Program-made: the position numbers and the translations under genes | NCBI RefSeq assembly: GCF_014084125.1 | Contig: NZ_CP048405.1 | Coordinates: forward strand, 3,658,001-3,722,000 | Source: Streptacidiphilus sp. PB12-B1b | GTDB lineage: Bacteria; Actinomycetota; Actinomycetes; Streptomycetales; Streptomycetaceae | Reading direction: 5' to 3' | DNA: 64,000 nucleotides | Notes under the pieces: model-generated | The model's input: the letters and a program-made list of their open reading frames with translations, nothing else | The model's database searches: none | Told to the model about the DNA's origin: nothing | Shown here: piece after piece, positions 39,001-46,140 of the stretch | How positions within the stretch are numbered: position 1 is the stretch's first letter | Layout of the letters: the number at the start of each line of letters is the position of its first letter

Positions 39001-39425
39001 GTCAGAACCAGCGCGCAACTGCCTTCGGCCAGCAGCACCAGGGTGGCCCGGAGCAGCGGCGGGCGGGCCATGTCGAATCCCCGGGCCCGGTCCTCGGCCT
39101 GGTGGCGGCCCAGCCGGGCCTGCTGCTCGGCCGGGTCCAGCCCGCGCAGGTCCAGCTCGGACCAGGGCAGGGCGACGGTGCGGCGGATCAGCTGCACCGG
39201 CTTGCCGTTCTTGCGCAGCTGGTAGCCGGCCCGCAGCACGGCGTGCCGCTTCAGCAGTTCGGTCAGGGCCGCCCGCAGCACCTGCGGCGACAGCTCCCCC
39301 TCCAGGCCGAAGGACACCTGGATGGTGTAGACGTCGACGCTGTCGTCGTCGTACAGCGCGTGGAAGAGCATCCCCTCCTGCAGCGGTGTCAGCGGCAGAG
39401 CGGCTTCCAGGGGTGACTGCGACAC
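33081..39425 (-). CDS. NRPS, C-A(Ser)-T-E-C-T
   Basis: 2114 residues. Approximate order: C 10-450, A 470-970, T near 1012 (GGDS), E 1070-1550, C 1575-2000, T near 2053 (GGDS). The A-domain code DVWHFSLVDK is the well-known serine type. The E domain is intact (HHLVVDG, EGHGRE, FNYLGRF), so D-Ser is expected. The first C has HHILLDAW, Ala replacing the usual Gly after Asp; the last C has HHLLADG. The GTG at 39425 has GGAG 9 nt upstream. The last module lacks an A domain and there is no thioesterase, so the final T must be loaded in trans and release is not explained. It probably follows the 3372-aa protein. Confidence 0.95.
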   Translation of the reverse strand: MSQSPLEAALPLTPLQEGMLFHALYDDDSVDVYTIQVSFGLEGELSPQVLRAALTELLKRHAVLRAGYQLRKNGKPVQLIRRTVALPWSELDLRGLDPAEQQARLGRHQAEDRARGFDMARPPLLRATLVLLAEGSCALVLTYHHILLDAWSFQLVMRDLWALYEQGADAAGLPPVQPFSRYLAWLADQDRACAEKAWSAALAGLEEPTLVAPGGAAQGSTGMPGLAVHELPEEQTARLVQAARTAGLTLNSVVQSLWALLLSDLTGRQDVVFGQTVSGRPPQLDGVEEIVGLLINAVPVRVRLDQAEPLSALAARIQREQSELEPHHHLGLTEIRHRAGLGELYDTAVAFSNAGLGWNEEETRAGRVRIAPLAEQQEGPEQTGTMHYPLSLTAAQGRTLQLGISYRADLFEHAVIERLTARLAILLDACLNAPDTPVGRIALMPDPQWTRTVRDWNDTARPVPETTLPDLFEAQAARTPGATAVVFAEESLSYAELASRIDRLAQELRSRGVRPGDYVAVAVPRSVELVVALHAIPAVGAAYVPVDPEYPAERIACILEDSAPALLLTTGPVAQALPPVPLPRLLLDAPLPPLPAPAAAQGAGAERRERGLVGSSPAYVIFTSGSTGRPKGVVVSHAAVVNRLLWMQHQYPIGPGDRVLQKTPSGFDVSVWEFFWALQTGAALVVAAPGGHRDAAYLAGLIRRESVTTAHFVPSMLQVFLQEPAVRECTSLRRVFASGEALPPEVQNRFFETLDAELHNLYGPTEAAVDVTYWPCRPGEEATTVPIGRPVWNTRVYVLDQALRPVPPGMPGELYLAGRQLANGYAHRPVLTAERFVADGFGASGGRMYRTGDVVRWTAEGDLEYLGRADDQVKIRGLRVELGEIEAVLARHPAVARVAVVVREDQPGVRRLVGYAVPDTAAEAVEPEQLLAYAAETLPDYMVPAALVQLAELPLTPNGKLDRKALPAPALVRAADGRAPSGPAEELLGGLFADLLGLPQVGADDSFFDLGGDSIVSIQLVARARRAGLVLTPKEVFTHRTVAELARCARRAEGAAGEPPEAGTGALPLTPIMHWLRGQQGPTDDFHQSTLLRVPARLGLERLTAAAQALLDRHDALRLRRTRTPGGQWALDIAPPGSVRAWDCVRRVDAEGLDGEALRAVIGAEAARARAELSPDERQTVRLVWFDAGPRAAGRLLVTAHHLVVDGVSWRILVPDLRAAWEAVAAGGAPQLPPVPTSLRTWAGRLAEAAVEPARTAELPLWAAQSARPDQPLADRPPDPARDVFGTARSLTFRLGPEHTEALLTTAPAAYHAGINDVLLTALALAVGSWRRGRDPLRPALGGRERTDVLVDLEGHGREDLGGGLDLSRTVGWFTSLHPVRLDPGASGWERADAADPRLGGALKRVKEQLRALPDHGLGYGMLRHLAPGTAALLERLPTPQIGFNYLGRFAAPGGAGPEEAGAVWQEAAESDATGPAANARMSMPHALEVTAVTQDSPAGPHLVTSLTWPGELLHEQEVQQLGEAWLSALRALVGHTALPGSGGLTPSDVAPAELTQQELERLESRWAAQGLDDVLPLTPLQQGLLFHARYDRDRPDVYHVQLVVDLGGPLDQRRLRTACQALVDRHPALRAAFTPTGAGMPVAAIPGTVAVPWQEHDLRGPGRDDRLGGFLAEDRLRRFDPEQPPLLRFALLRLDRDRHTLVFTSHHLLADGWSLPLLLRDLFRLYAGDALPPAVPLRRYAQWLAEQDVAEAEAAWRSALAGLPGPTLLAPGADAAALPTLPLTVGSELPRPLTEALTARARSCGLTLNTVVQGAWGLLLAGLTGRRDVVFGATVSVRPPELPGVEEMVGLLISTVPVRIRLEPGDTLAGLLGRVQAEQAELSRHSHLGAAAIQRLAGLGPLYDSSMVFENYPQDAAEQAVPGAGLRITGLSGCDAYHYPLKLMAAPGERLQLTVSHRAELIGSGQAAELLRRLESLLGAFAADPGARVSGLLADPPGPRPVRAPAPTAALPRPTAGPDAPPQDARPQQAALLALAAEVLERDGLRADDDFFACGGDSLRALRLVGRIQQEYGYAPDVSLVFRCRTVSALAARLEFPCSGPGRSGGNAQRIPA

Positions 39426-39502
39426 TGTCGGACTCTCCAATCGGGCCTCGGCGGTCACGGAGCGTCCGATCGGGGCGGGACCTCCTCCAGGGACCACTCC
39501 GG

Positions 39503-39547
39503 ATCCTGCCGACTGCGCCGGGCCGGCTCCAGGCAGCGCGGCGGCAA
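39503..39547 (-). promoter_or_regulatory. Cluster motif copy 5 with -10-like element, before 2114-aa NRPS
   Basis: On the - strand: TTGCCG (39547-39542), 5 nt, CTGCCTGG (39536-39529), 20 nt, CAGGAT (39508-39503). The NRPS start is at 39425. This marks the right end of the motif-defined cluster. The rest of 39426-39649 has no recognisable site for the divergent gene at 39650. Confidence 0.75.
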
Positions 39548-39649
39548 CTGGGGAGTGCCGGGCGAGGTGCCGGGCCGCGTCCGCTGCCGGTCGGCTGGCC
39601 GTCGCCGGTTGCTGCGTGTGGGGTCCGTGGGACGGGGCAGGCGTGCCGC

Positions 39650-39976
39650 ATGACCGAGGCACTGGTGGAACGCGACCCGGGGCGCATGGACCGGGACGAC
39701 ATGGCGGCCGTACTGGCCGCCCTCGACGGCATCGCCGTCACCGCGGAGGCCACCCGGCCGCAGACGGCCGACCAGGCCGACGGCTGGGTGCTGTGCCTGC
39801 ACTGGCTGCAGGAGGGGCCGGTGTCCTCGGACACCGAGGCCGCCCTGCCCGACGCCATGGCCGCCATCTGCTCGCACTTCGCGGCCCGCTCCAAGCAGCC
39901 GCCCGCGCGGATAGAGCTGCGCGGCCCGGACCACGGGCTGCTGCTCACCGTCCCGGCGGACGCCCCGGCCCGCTGA
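39650..39976 (+). CDS. Hypothetical protein, 108 aa
   Basis: Unrecognised. It starts [33 protein letters not shown] and ends [21 protein letters not shown]. No signal peptide or membrane helix is visible. The ribosome site before the ATG is weak. It diverges from the NRPS gene and is followed by another small hypothetical gene on the opposite strand. Codon use is typical of the window. No function can be assigned. Confidence 0.55.
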   Translation: MTEALVERDPGRMDRDDMAAVLAALDGIAVTAEATRPQTADQADGWVLCLHWLQEGPVSSDTEAALPDAMAAICSHFAARSKQPPARIELRGPDHGLLLTVPADAPAR

Positions 39977-40020
39977 CCGGCCCGCGCCCGGACCGGCCGG
40001 CATTCACGGCCGACGGGCGC

Positions 40021-40377
40021 TCAGGGCTGGTCGTTGCTGTAGCCGCAGATCCAAACCAGCGCGTCGTGCGCCCCCTGGACGTAGTCGCGGGCCACCGTGC
40101 GCAGCGTCTGGTTCTCCAACTGGACGGTAGCGGCGTCCACCTCGGCGGTGATGGCGCCCATGCCGGGCTCGCGGGCGCCGCGCGCGCCGGTGATCGGCGC
40201 GGATTCGGCCCGGCCCAGGGCCCAGAGCAGCCCGCTCTCCATGCCCCGGTAGAACTGGGTCTGGGTCTGGTGCGAGCCCACCGTGCCGTGCAGTGAGTCC
40301 AGGGAGCGTTCCACCTCCGTCCGTGACCGCGCGCCGATGACCTGGGTGCCGTGGGTGTGGTTCGGTGTGGCCTTCAT
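40021..40377 (-). CDS. Hypothetical protein, 118 aa
   Basis: Unrecognised soluble protein, MKATPNHTHGTQVIGARSRTEVERSLDSL..., with a helical C-terminal half (AEVDAATVQLENQTLRTVARDYVQGAHDALVWICGYSNDQP). No strong ribosome site precedes the ATG. It is convergent with the 39650 gene and divergent from the DedA gene. No function can be assigned. Confidence 0.55.
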   Translation of the reverse strand: MKATPNHTHGTQVIGARSRTEVERSLDSLHGTVGSHQTQTQFYRGMESGLLWALGRAESAPITGARGAREPGMGAITAEVDAATVQLENQTLRTVARDYVQGAHDALVWICGYSNDQP

Positions 40378-40501
40378 AAGAGTCGTCTAGCCGCGGAACA
40401 GCCGGGAATGCCTCCGCGGGGCAGCCGATCCGGCGCGCCTCCCGAGCCGGTTGCGGCCGGGGGACGCGGGTAGGTGGACGGTACCCGGCGGAGGAGGGGC
40501 G

Positions 40502-41167
40502 ATGACGCCCGAGTTGCCCGGTGCGCTGGCCCGGCTGGCACCGCTGCTGGAGCACTACGGATACGCGGCGGTGTTCCTGCTGGTGCTGCTGGACAACTGT
40601 CTGGTCCCGGTGCCCGGCCAGACCCTGCTGATCGCCGCCGCCGTCTATGCCGGAGCCGGCAGCCTGAACCTGGCCGCGGTGGTGGCGGTGGCCGTCCTGG
40701 GCGCGGTGGTCGGCGACACCCTCGGCTACGTGATCGGCCGCACCGGCGGCCGGGCCTTCATCCACCGCTACGGCCGCTACGTGCTGCTCCCGCCGGACCG
40801 CTTCGCCTCGGTGGAGGCGTTCTTCACCCGCAACGGCGGCAAGGTCGTCCTGTTCTCCCGGTTCATCGACGGGCTGCGGCAGACCAGCGGGGCCCTGGCC
40901 GGGATCACCGGCATGCGCTGGCACCGCTTCGCCGCCTACAACGTCGCCGGGGCGGTGCTCTGGGTGGGGGTGTGGGCCGGGCTCGGCTACTCCACCGGAA
41001 CCCACATCGGCGCGGTCTACACCGAGGTCATCCGCTACCAGTTCTACGTCCTGGCGCTGCTCGTCGCGGGCGTCGCGGTGCTGGTCACCCGCCGGGTGCT
41101 GCGCCGTCGCCGGGCCGGGCGGGACGGCCCGGCGGACGCCCCGAAAACAGCACCGAAAACAGATTGA
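40502..41167 (+). CDS. DedA/SNARE-associated family membrane protein
   Basis: 221 residues with about five hydrophobic helices. The family core is clear: GYAAVFLLVLLDN...PVPGQTLLIAAAVYAG, GDTLGYVIGRTGG and FSRFIDGLRQTSGALAGITGM with the conserved F-x-R-F-x-x-x-R pattern. DedA proteins are inner-membrane lipid scramblase-like proteins linked to envelope stress. GGAGGAGGGG precedes the ATG. A GGGTAG element at 40468-40473, about 15 nt after GTT, resembles a weak SigB-type promoter, which would fit the sigma factor gene next door. Confidence 0.88.
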   Translation: MTPELPGALARLAPLLEHYGYAAVFLLVLLDNCLVPVPGQTLLIAAAVYAGAGSLNLAAVVAVAVLGAVVGDTLGYVIGRTGGRAFIHRYGRYVLLPPDRFASVEAFFTRNGGKVVLFSRFIDGLRQTSGALAGITGMRWHRFAAYNVAGAVLWVGVWAGLGYSTGTHIGAVYTEVIRYQFYVLALLVAGVAVLVTRRVLRRRRAGRDGPADAPKTAPKTD

Positions 41168-41286
41168 GATCGGAGTGAATGGATCCGGGAAGCGGGGGTA
41201 GACGCGGCGTCGGAGTTCAGAACGTCGAGTTGCGCGGAGCGGCACCGAGGTCAACGGGTGCCGGTCCGCCGCCAGGGAGGAACGCG

Positions 41287-42186
41287 ATGACCAGCACCGC
41301 ATTTGCCGTGTCGACGGCCGCCGAGGCCGGTACCGGAACCGGTACCGAGGCGCACCAGGAGACCGGGGAAGCATGGGTGCCGCCGCTGCCCGAGACCTCT
41401 ACGGCGTCCGCAGTCGGCCCGGCGGACGCCCGGGCGATGTCCAAGGTGCTGTTCGCGCGGATGGCGGCGCTGGAGGAGGGGACGCACGAGTACCAGTACG
41501 TGCGCAACACCCTGGTGGAGATGAACCTGACCCTGGTGCGCTTCGCGGCCGGGCGGTTCCGCAACCGCAGCGAGCCGATGGAGGACATCGTCCAGGTCGG
41601 CACGATCGGCCTGATCAAGGCCATCGACCGGTTCGACCTGGAGCGCGGCATCGAGTTCCCGACCTTCGCGCTGCCGACCATCATCGGCGAGATGAAGCGC
41701 TTCTTCCGTGACACCAGCTGGGCGGTGCACGTGCCGCGCCGACTGCAGGAGCTGCGGCTCGCCCTGGCCCGGGCCACCGACGAGCTGTCGCAGACGCTGG
41801 ACCGGGCCCCGACCGCGGCCGAGCTGGCCGCGCACCTGAACCTGACGGTGGAGGAGGTCAGCGAGGGCCTGGTCGCCGCCAACGGCTACTCGGTCAGCTC
41901 GCTGGACGCCCAGCCCGGTGACGACGACAGCGAGACCGGCGCCTCCATCGCCGACCGGGTCGGCGCTGTGGACCCGGGCATGGAGGGCATCGAGAACCTG
42001 GAGTCGCTCAAGCCGCTGATGGCCCTGCTGCCCGAGCGCGAGCGCGCCATCATCTCGCTGCGCTTCGGCGCCGAGCTCACCCAGTCGCAGATCGGCGCCG
42101 AGCTGGGCATCTCGCAGATGCACGTCTCCCGGCTGCTGTCGCGGGCACTGGGCCGGCTGCGCAGCCAGCTGCTCGTGGAGGAGTGA
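41287..42186 (+). CDS. SigB/SigF-type alternative sigma factor (copy 1)
   Basis: 299 residues, sigma-70 regions 2-4 without region 1. Region 2 has FRNRSEPMEDIVQVGTIGLIKAIDRF, region 3 VHVPRRLQELRLAL, and region 4 ELTQSQIGAELGISQMHVSRLLSRAL. GGGAGG precedes the ATG at 41287; an earlier frame start at 41179 lacks a site. The next gene is an RsbW-like kinase, its likely anti-sigma factor. A near-duplicate lies at 55028, with 108 bp identical (41413-41520 and 55157-55264). It likely directs general stress transcription under the partner-switching genes nearby. Confidence 0.93.
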   Translation: MTSTAFAVSTAAEAGTGTGTEAHQETGEAWVPPLPETSTASAVGPADARAMSKVLFARMAALEEGTHEYQYVRNTLVEMNLTLVRFAAGRFRNRSEPMEDIVQVGTIGLIKAIDRFDLERGIEFPTFALPTIIGEMKRFFRDTSWAVHVPRRLQELRLALARATDELSQTLDRAPTAAELAAHLNLTVEEVSEGLVAANGYSVSSLDAQPGDDDSETGASIADRVGAVDPGMEGIENLESLKPLMALLPERERAIISLRFGAELTQSQIGAELGISQMHVSRLLSRALGRLRSQLLVEE

Positions 42187-42250
42187 GCCTTCGCCCCCTG
42201 ACAGCTGACGTCCCCCCAGTCGTGATCCCCAGTCCTCGGAGAGGTGAGCC

Positions 42251-42721
42251 GTGGTAATGATGCTTGAGTCGATGCCCCCGGGTTCGACCGCGCTGCGGCC
42301 CGGGCTGCCCCCGGGCGGCCAGATCCGGCGGCTGCTGCTGCCCGGGGCCCAGGGCGCGGTGCGGCGCAGCCGCGCCTTCACCCGGGACGCCCTGGCCGAC
42401 TGGCAGTGGCTGCCGGGCGGCTCCCGTGAGCAGTGCGAGGTGGCGGAGGACGTGCTGCTGCTGGTCTCCGAGCTGGTCACCAATGCCTGCCTGCACGCCG
42501 GTCGCCCCACCGGGCTGGTGCTGCGGTGCAGCGGTGACCGGCTCCGGATCGAGGTGTCCGACGCCAGCCCGGTGCCGCCCGCGCCCCGCCCCCGGCCCTG
42601 GCACGAGGCCGCCCGGCCCGGCGGCCACGGACTGCACATCGTCGCCCGGCTCGGCACCGACTGGGGCTTCGCGCCCGGCCCGGGCGGCAAGACGGTCTGG
42701 GTCGAGGTCGCCGCGCCCTGA
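42251..42721 (+). CDS. RsbW/SpoIIAB-like anti-sigma kinase (copy 1)
   Basis: 156 residues, a small GHKL ATPase. N-box LVSELVTNACLHA and G-box GGHGLHIVARL are clear. It follows the sigma gene by 64 nt and is its probable partner: such proteins bind the sigma factor and phosphorylate a STAS antagonist. The GTG start follows GGAGAGG. The paralogous pair lies at 56494. No STAS gene adjoins this copy, so it may share an antagonist with the other. Confidence 0.85.
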   Translation: MVMMLESMPPGSTALRPGLPPGGQIRRLLLPGAQGAVRRSRAFTRDALADWQWLPGGSREQCEVAEDVLLLVSELVTNACLHAGRPTGLVLRCSGDRLRIEVSDASPVPPAPRPRPWHEAARPGGHGLHIVARLGTDWGFAPGPGGKTVWVEVAAP

Positions 42722-42874
42722 ACCCGCGCTGAGCCGAAACCCCGAGCCGGAGCTCTGCGCCGGAGCCGGGCGCCGCCGTTCCGGCCACCCTGACCGGCGA
42801 CGCGGTGATCATCTCGCTAGGCTGTGCCAGGCGGCGGTCGCAGCAGGCGGCGCCGCCTCGCGTCCGGAGGAACG

Positions 42875-44212
42875 GTGGCAGTGGATCGGCAGTCCGGTGG
42901 TTTCTGGCGGGTGACGTTCTCCTCGCTCAAGGTCCCGAACTACCGCAGGTACTTCCTCGGGCAGTCGGTGTCGCTCATCGGCACCTGGATGCAGATGGCG
43001 GCCCAGTCGTGGCTGGTGCTGACGCTCACCCACTCCAGCACCTACCTGGGCCTGACCGTCGCCCTGCAGACCCTGCCGGTGCTGCTGCTGGGCCCGTACG
43101 GCGGCGTGATCGCCGACCGCTCCGACAAGCGGCGGCTGATGGTCGGCCTGCAGATCGCCATGGGCGTCCAGGCGCTGGTGCTGGGGCTGCTGACGGTCTT
43201 CGGCGCGGTGCGCTTCTGGCAGGTCTGCGTGCTGGCGGTACTGCTCGGGCTGAACAACGCCTTCGAGAACTCCGCCCGGCAGTCCTTCGTCCAGGAGATG
43301 GTCGGCAAGGGCGAGCTGCGCAACGCGATCACCCTGAACTCGGTGACGGTCAACGCCGCCCGGGCGATCGGCCCCGGCGTCGGCGGCGTCCTGATCGCCA
43401 CCGTCGGCATCGGCATCTGCTTCCTGCTGAACGCGGCCAGCTACGTCGCCGTGGTCGCCTCGCTGCTGCTGCTGGACCGCTCCGCGCTGCGCCCCAGCCC
43501 GCCCGCGCCCCGGGCCCCGCACCAGCTGCGGCAGGGGCTGGCGTACGCCGCGGGCGTGCCCACCATCGCCGTGCCGCTGGCGATGATGGCCCTGGTCGGC
43601 CTGCTGGCGTACGAGTTCCAGGTCACGCTGCCGGTCTTCGCCGCGCACACCTTCCACAGCGGCTCGGAGGCGTACGGCTTCATGACCGCCGCGACCGGCG
43701 TCGGCGCGGTGATCGGCGGGCTGTTCACCGCCGCGCGCGGACGCACCGGGCTGCGGTCCATGGTCGTCGCCGCGACCGGCTTCGGCATCGCCATGCTGCT
43801 CAGCGCCTACGCCCCGGCGTTCGCGCTGGCCTGCGTGGGGCTGCTGTTCGTCGGCTGGGCCAGCGTGTCGTTCATCGCCATCGGCAACTCCACCATCCAG
43901 CTGTCGGCCCGCCCGGACATGCGCGGCCGGGTGGTCGCGCTGTGGCAGGTCGCCTTCCAGGGCACCACCCCGATCGGCGGACCGCTGGTCGGCTGGATCA
44001 TCGCGCAGTCCGATCCGCGCACCGGCATCGCCGTCGGCGGGCTGGCCTGCCTGGTGGCCGCCGGGGGAGCAGTGCTGTTCCACCGCCGCCGCGCGGCTGC
44101 CGCGGCTGCGGCGCCGGTGGCCGACGCCGCCGGTCCGGGTACCGTCGCGGCCGAGCCGGGCACCGGCCCGGCGGCCGGGGCGGACTCCGGCACCTCCGGC
44201 ACCGTGCGCTGA
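42875..44212 (+). CDS. MFS transporter, EntS/MFS_3-like
   Basis: 445 residues with about twelve helices. SLKVPNYRRYFLGQSVSLIGTWMQMAAQSWLV and the GGVIADRSDKRRL loop are typical of the siderophore/drug exporter group. GGAGG precedes GTGs at 42875 and 42881; either may be the start. It ends in a low-complexity Ala/Gly/Pro tail. It is convergent with the MEDS/HATPase gene and not linked to the peptide cluster by motif. Confidence 0.87.
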   Translation: MAVDRQSGGFWRVTFSSLKVPNYRRYFLGQSVSLIGTWMQMAAQSWLVLTLTHSSTYLGLTVALQTLPVLLLGPYGGVIADRSDKRRLMVGLQIAMGVQALVLGLLTVFGAVRFWQVCVLAVLLGLNNAFENSARQSFVQEMVGKGELRNAITLNSVTVNAARAIGPGVGGVLIATVGIGICFLLNAASYVAVVASLLLLDRSALRPSPPAPRAPHQLRQGLAYAAGVPTIAVPLAMMALVGLLAYEFQVTLPVFAAHTFHSGSEAYGFMTAATGVGAVIGGLFTAARGRTGLRSMVVAATGFGIAMLLSAYAPAFALACVGLLFVGWASVSFIAIGNSTIQLSARPDMRGRVVALWQVAFQGTTPIGGPLVGWIIAQSDPRTGIAVGGLACLVAAGGAVLFHRRRAAAAAAAPVADAAGPGTVAAEPGTGPAAGADSGTSGTVR

Positions 44213-44253
44213 CCCGCCGGGGGAGAGCCGGTCGAGGGAGCCGGCCGGGGCTG

Positions 44254-45219
44254 TCAGCCCAGGGCGACGTGCAGTCGGACCACGGTCCCGGTCTCCGCCG
44301 TGGAGCGGATCTGCACCAGGTCGCACAGCTGCTGGACCAGCCACATGCCCCGGCCGCCGATCTGGTCCACGGTCGGCCGGATCCGCCCGATCAGCGGGTC
44401 CTCCAGGTGGCCGGAGTCGCGGAACTCGCAGACCAGGCTGGTCTCCTCGGCCCAGACCCGGAGCGAGCCCCGGCCGCCGCCGTACTTGATGCTGTTGGAG
44501 GCTACCTCGGTCACGGCGATCAGCAGCTCCCGCAGCCGCGCGCCCTCCAGCCCGTGCTCGGTGGCGCAGGCCGTGACCCGGGCCCGCACCGCCGCCAGCT
44601 CACCGCGACGGAAGTCCAGCTCCTGCAAGGGGTCGCAGGGCGATCCCAGCTCCGCGAAGGCGTACGGCTCGTCCACGAAACCGCTGCTCGGACCGTGGTT
44701 CCCGGCGCTCAGCAGCAGCGGGTGGCAGCGCTCGGCCGCCTCCAGCACGGTCGGCTCCAGCGCGGCGGTGTCGTACGGGCACAGCAGCCACCAGGCCGGT
44801 GAGCGGGCGAAGGCGAGGTTCAGCAGCCACTCGTGGTAGTGCAGCTCACCGGCCTCGGCGGTGCTCCGGTCGGCCCAGGACGACTCGCTGATCCCGCGGA
44901 CCTGGTGGCCCTCGGTGGCGCGCTTGGCGATCCAGTCCTGCCAGGCCGGGATCAGCCGCGCGGGGTTGCGGCCCAGCGCGGTGGTGTCCATGAAGGAGAC
45001 GCTGTCCGCCGCGCCGCTGCCCTCCAGCTCGGCGCGGAGCATCTGCTCCTTGGAGTCGGCGACCGCGACCAGCACCAGCTCCCGCCCGGCCCGGGCGTCG
45101 TCGATGAAGGACAGCGCCCCGGAGAGGAACTCGGCCTCCCCGGCGTACGGGTACAGCTCGTGGCGGAAGCCGTCGCCGGAGTCCGTCCCGGCGCCGGCGG
45201 GGCCGACGGTGTCGCTCAT
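44254..45219 (-). CDS. MEDS-domain plus HATPase anti-sigma regulator (RsbA type)
   Basis: 321 residues. Residues 20-180 form a MEDS (DcmR-like) sensory domain (HELYPYAGEAEFLSGALSFIDDARAG...HYHEWLLNLAFA). The C-terminus is a GHKL ATPase (LLIAVTEVASNSIKYGGG, GGRGMWLVQQLCD). Such fusions act as sensor anti-sigma kinases in actinobacteria. Its ATG shares bases with the upstream stop (ATGA), so it is translated with the MEDS-STAS protein, its probable antagonist. Confidence 0.85.
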   Translation of the reverse strand: MSDTVGPAGAGTDSGDGFRHELYPYAGEAEFLSGALSFIDDARAGRELVLVAVADSKEQMLRAELEGSGAADSVSFMDTTALGRNPARLIPAWQDWIAKRATEGHQVRGISESSWADRSTAEAGELHYHEWLLNLAFARSPAWWLLCPYDTAALEPTVLEAAERCHPLLLSAGNHGPSSGFVDEPYAFAELGSPCDPLQELDFRRGELAAVRARVTACATEHGLEGARLRELLIAVTEVASNSIKYGGGRGSLRVWAEETSLVCEFRDSGHLEDPLIGRIRPTVDQIGGRGMWLVQQLCDLVQIRSTAETGTVVRLHVALG

Positions 45220-46034
45220 GGCGTCAGCTCCACCGGGATCTGCGGGGCGTCGAAGCCGAGCAGCGTCCAGCAGCGGCGCACCGTCTCGTTCGCTCCCTCC
45301 ACCACGATCCTGCGGCCGGGGAAGGCGGCCGCGGCCTCGGCCAGGGCCTGCATGCCGGCGGCGTCCATCAGCTCCAGTCCGTCACAGCGCAGCCGCACGG
45401 TCGTGGAGCGGGACAGCAGCCCGCTGACAGCCGTGCGGAAGGTCGCGGCCCCGTCGCTGTCCACCACGCCGCTCACGCTCCAGCAGTCCGGTTCAGCGCT
45501 GAACATCCGAAAATCCGGCATCACCGGCCTCATGCCCACAGTATGCGGATGTACGCCCACGGACTGATCCAGCGCCGCGCCCGGGAAGCTCTGCCGGTGG
45601 TAGGCGCAGACGACCAGCGCCCCGCCCTCGGCGACCAGGGCGTCCAGGCCCAGCTCGTGCCGGGCCACCTCGGCCGGGCTGGCCCCGCCGGGCCACACCC
45701 GGTCCATCCGGGCCAGCACCCGCAGCGCGCGGAAGCCCTCCCGGGTGGCGGTGTCGGCCTCCCGGCGGACGGCGCCGAGCATGGCCTCCGGATCCCAGCA
45801 GCCGCCCTCGGCGCGGCCCAGGTCGGGATCGAGCACCAGCCCCTGGGCGGTGCCCTGCTGCAGCCAGCGGCTCCCGGGCGCGCCGACCACCAGCACCTTG
45901 TCGCCGAACAGCGCGCCGTCGGAGAGGAAGGCCCGGGCCGTGCCGGTGAAGTCGTCGCCGGGGCCGACCAGCCAGCAGACGTGGTCCCCCACCTCGACCG
46001 GGTCCAGGGTCGGCACCGTGCGTGCACTCCTCAC
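45216..46034 (-). CDS. MEDS-domain plus STAS anti-sigma antagonist
   Basis: 272 residues from GTG 46034, which has GGAGG 5 nt upstream; the frame extends to 46094 without a site. The N-terminal MEDS domain starts VGDHVCWLVGPGDDF. The C-terminal STAS-like domain has LRCDGLELMDAAGMQALAEAAAAF; the usual phosphorylatable Ser/Thr after Asp is Ala (DAAG rather than DSTG), so switching by phosphorylation at that site is not possible. It pairs with the MEDS-HATPase protein downstream. Confidence 0.8.
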   Translation of the reverse strand: MRSARTVPTLDPVEVGDHVCWLVGPGDDFTGTARAFLSDGALFGDKVLVVGAPGSRWLQQGTAQGLVLDPDLGRAEGGCWDPEAMLGAVRREADTATREGFRALRVLARMDRVWPGGASPAEVARHELGLDALVAEGGALVVCAYHRQSFPGAALDQSVGVHPHTVGMRPVMPDFRMFSAEPDCWSVSGVVDSDGAATFRTAVSGLLSRSTTVRLRCDGLELMDAAGMQALAEAAAAFPGRRIVVEGANETVRRCWTLLGFDAPQIPVELTP

Positions 46035-46140
46035 GCCGACCTCCTCCGTCCGCCGCACGGGCCGTCGCCGGGCCGATGACACGGCCCACAGCATATCGGC
46101 GACGGCAGACCGGTCCCGGCAACCCTCCGCCGCCCCGGCC

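Noticed and set aside
20994..39425. Mannopeptimycin- or viomycin-like product
   Set aside because: The dioxygenase, serine module and possible methylation pair recall those pathways, but enduracididine/capreomycidine cyclisation genes, glycosyltransferases and matching module order are missing.
785..39547. The TTGCCG-N5-YTGCCTGG motif as proof of a SARP regulator
   Set aside because: The 11-bp direct-repeat spacing is suggestive, but no BTAD-containing protein is present; the 1875 regulator has HTH and NB-ARC-type parts only.
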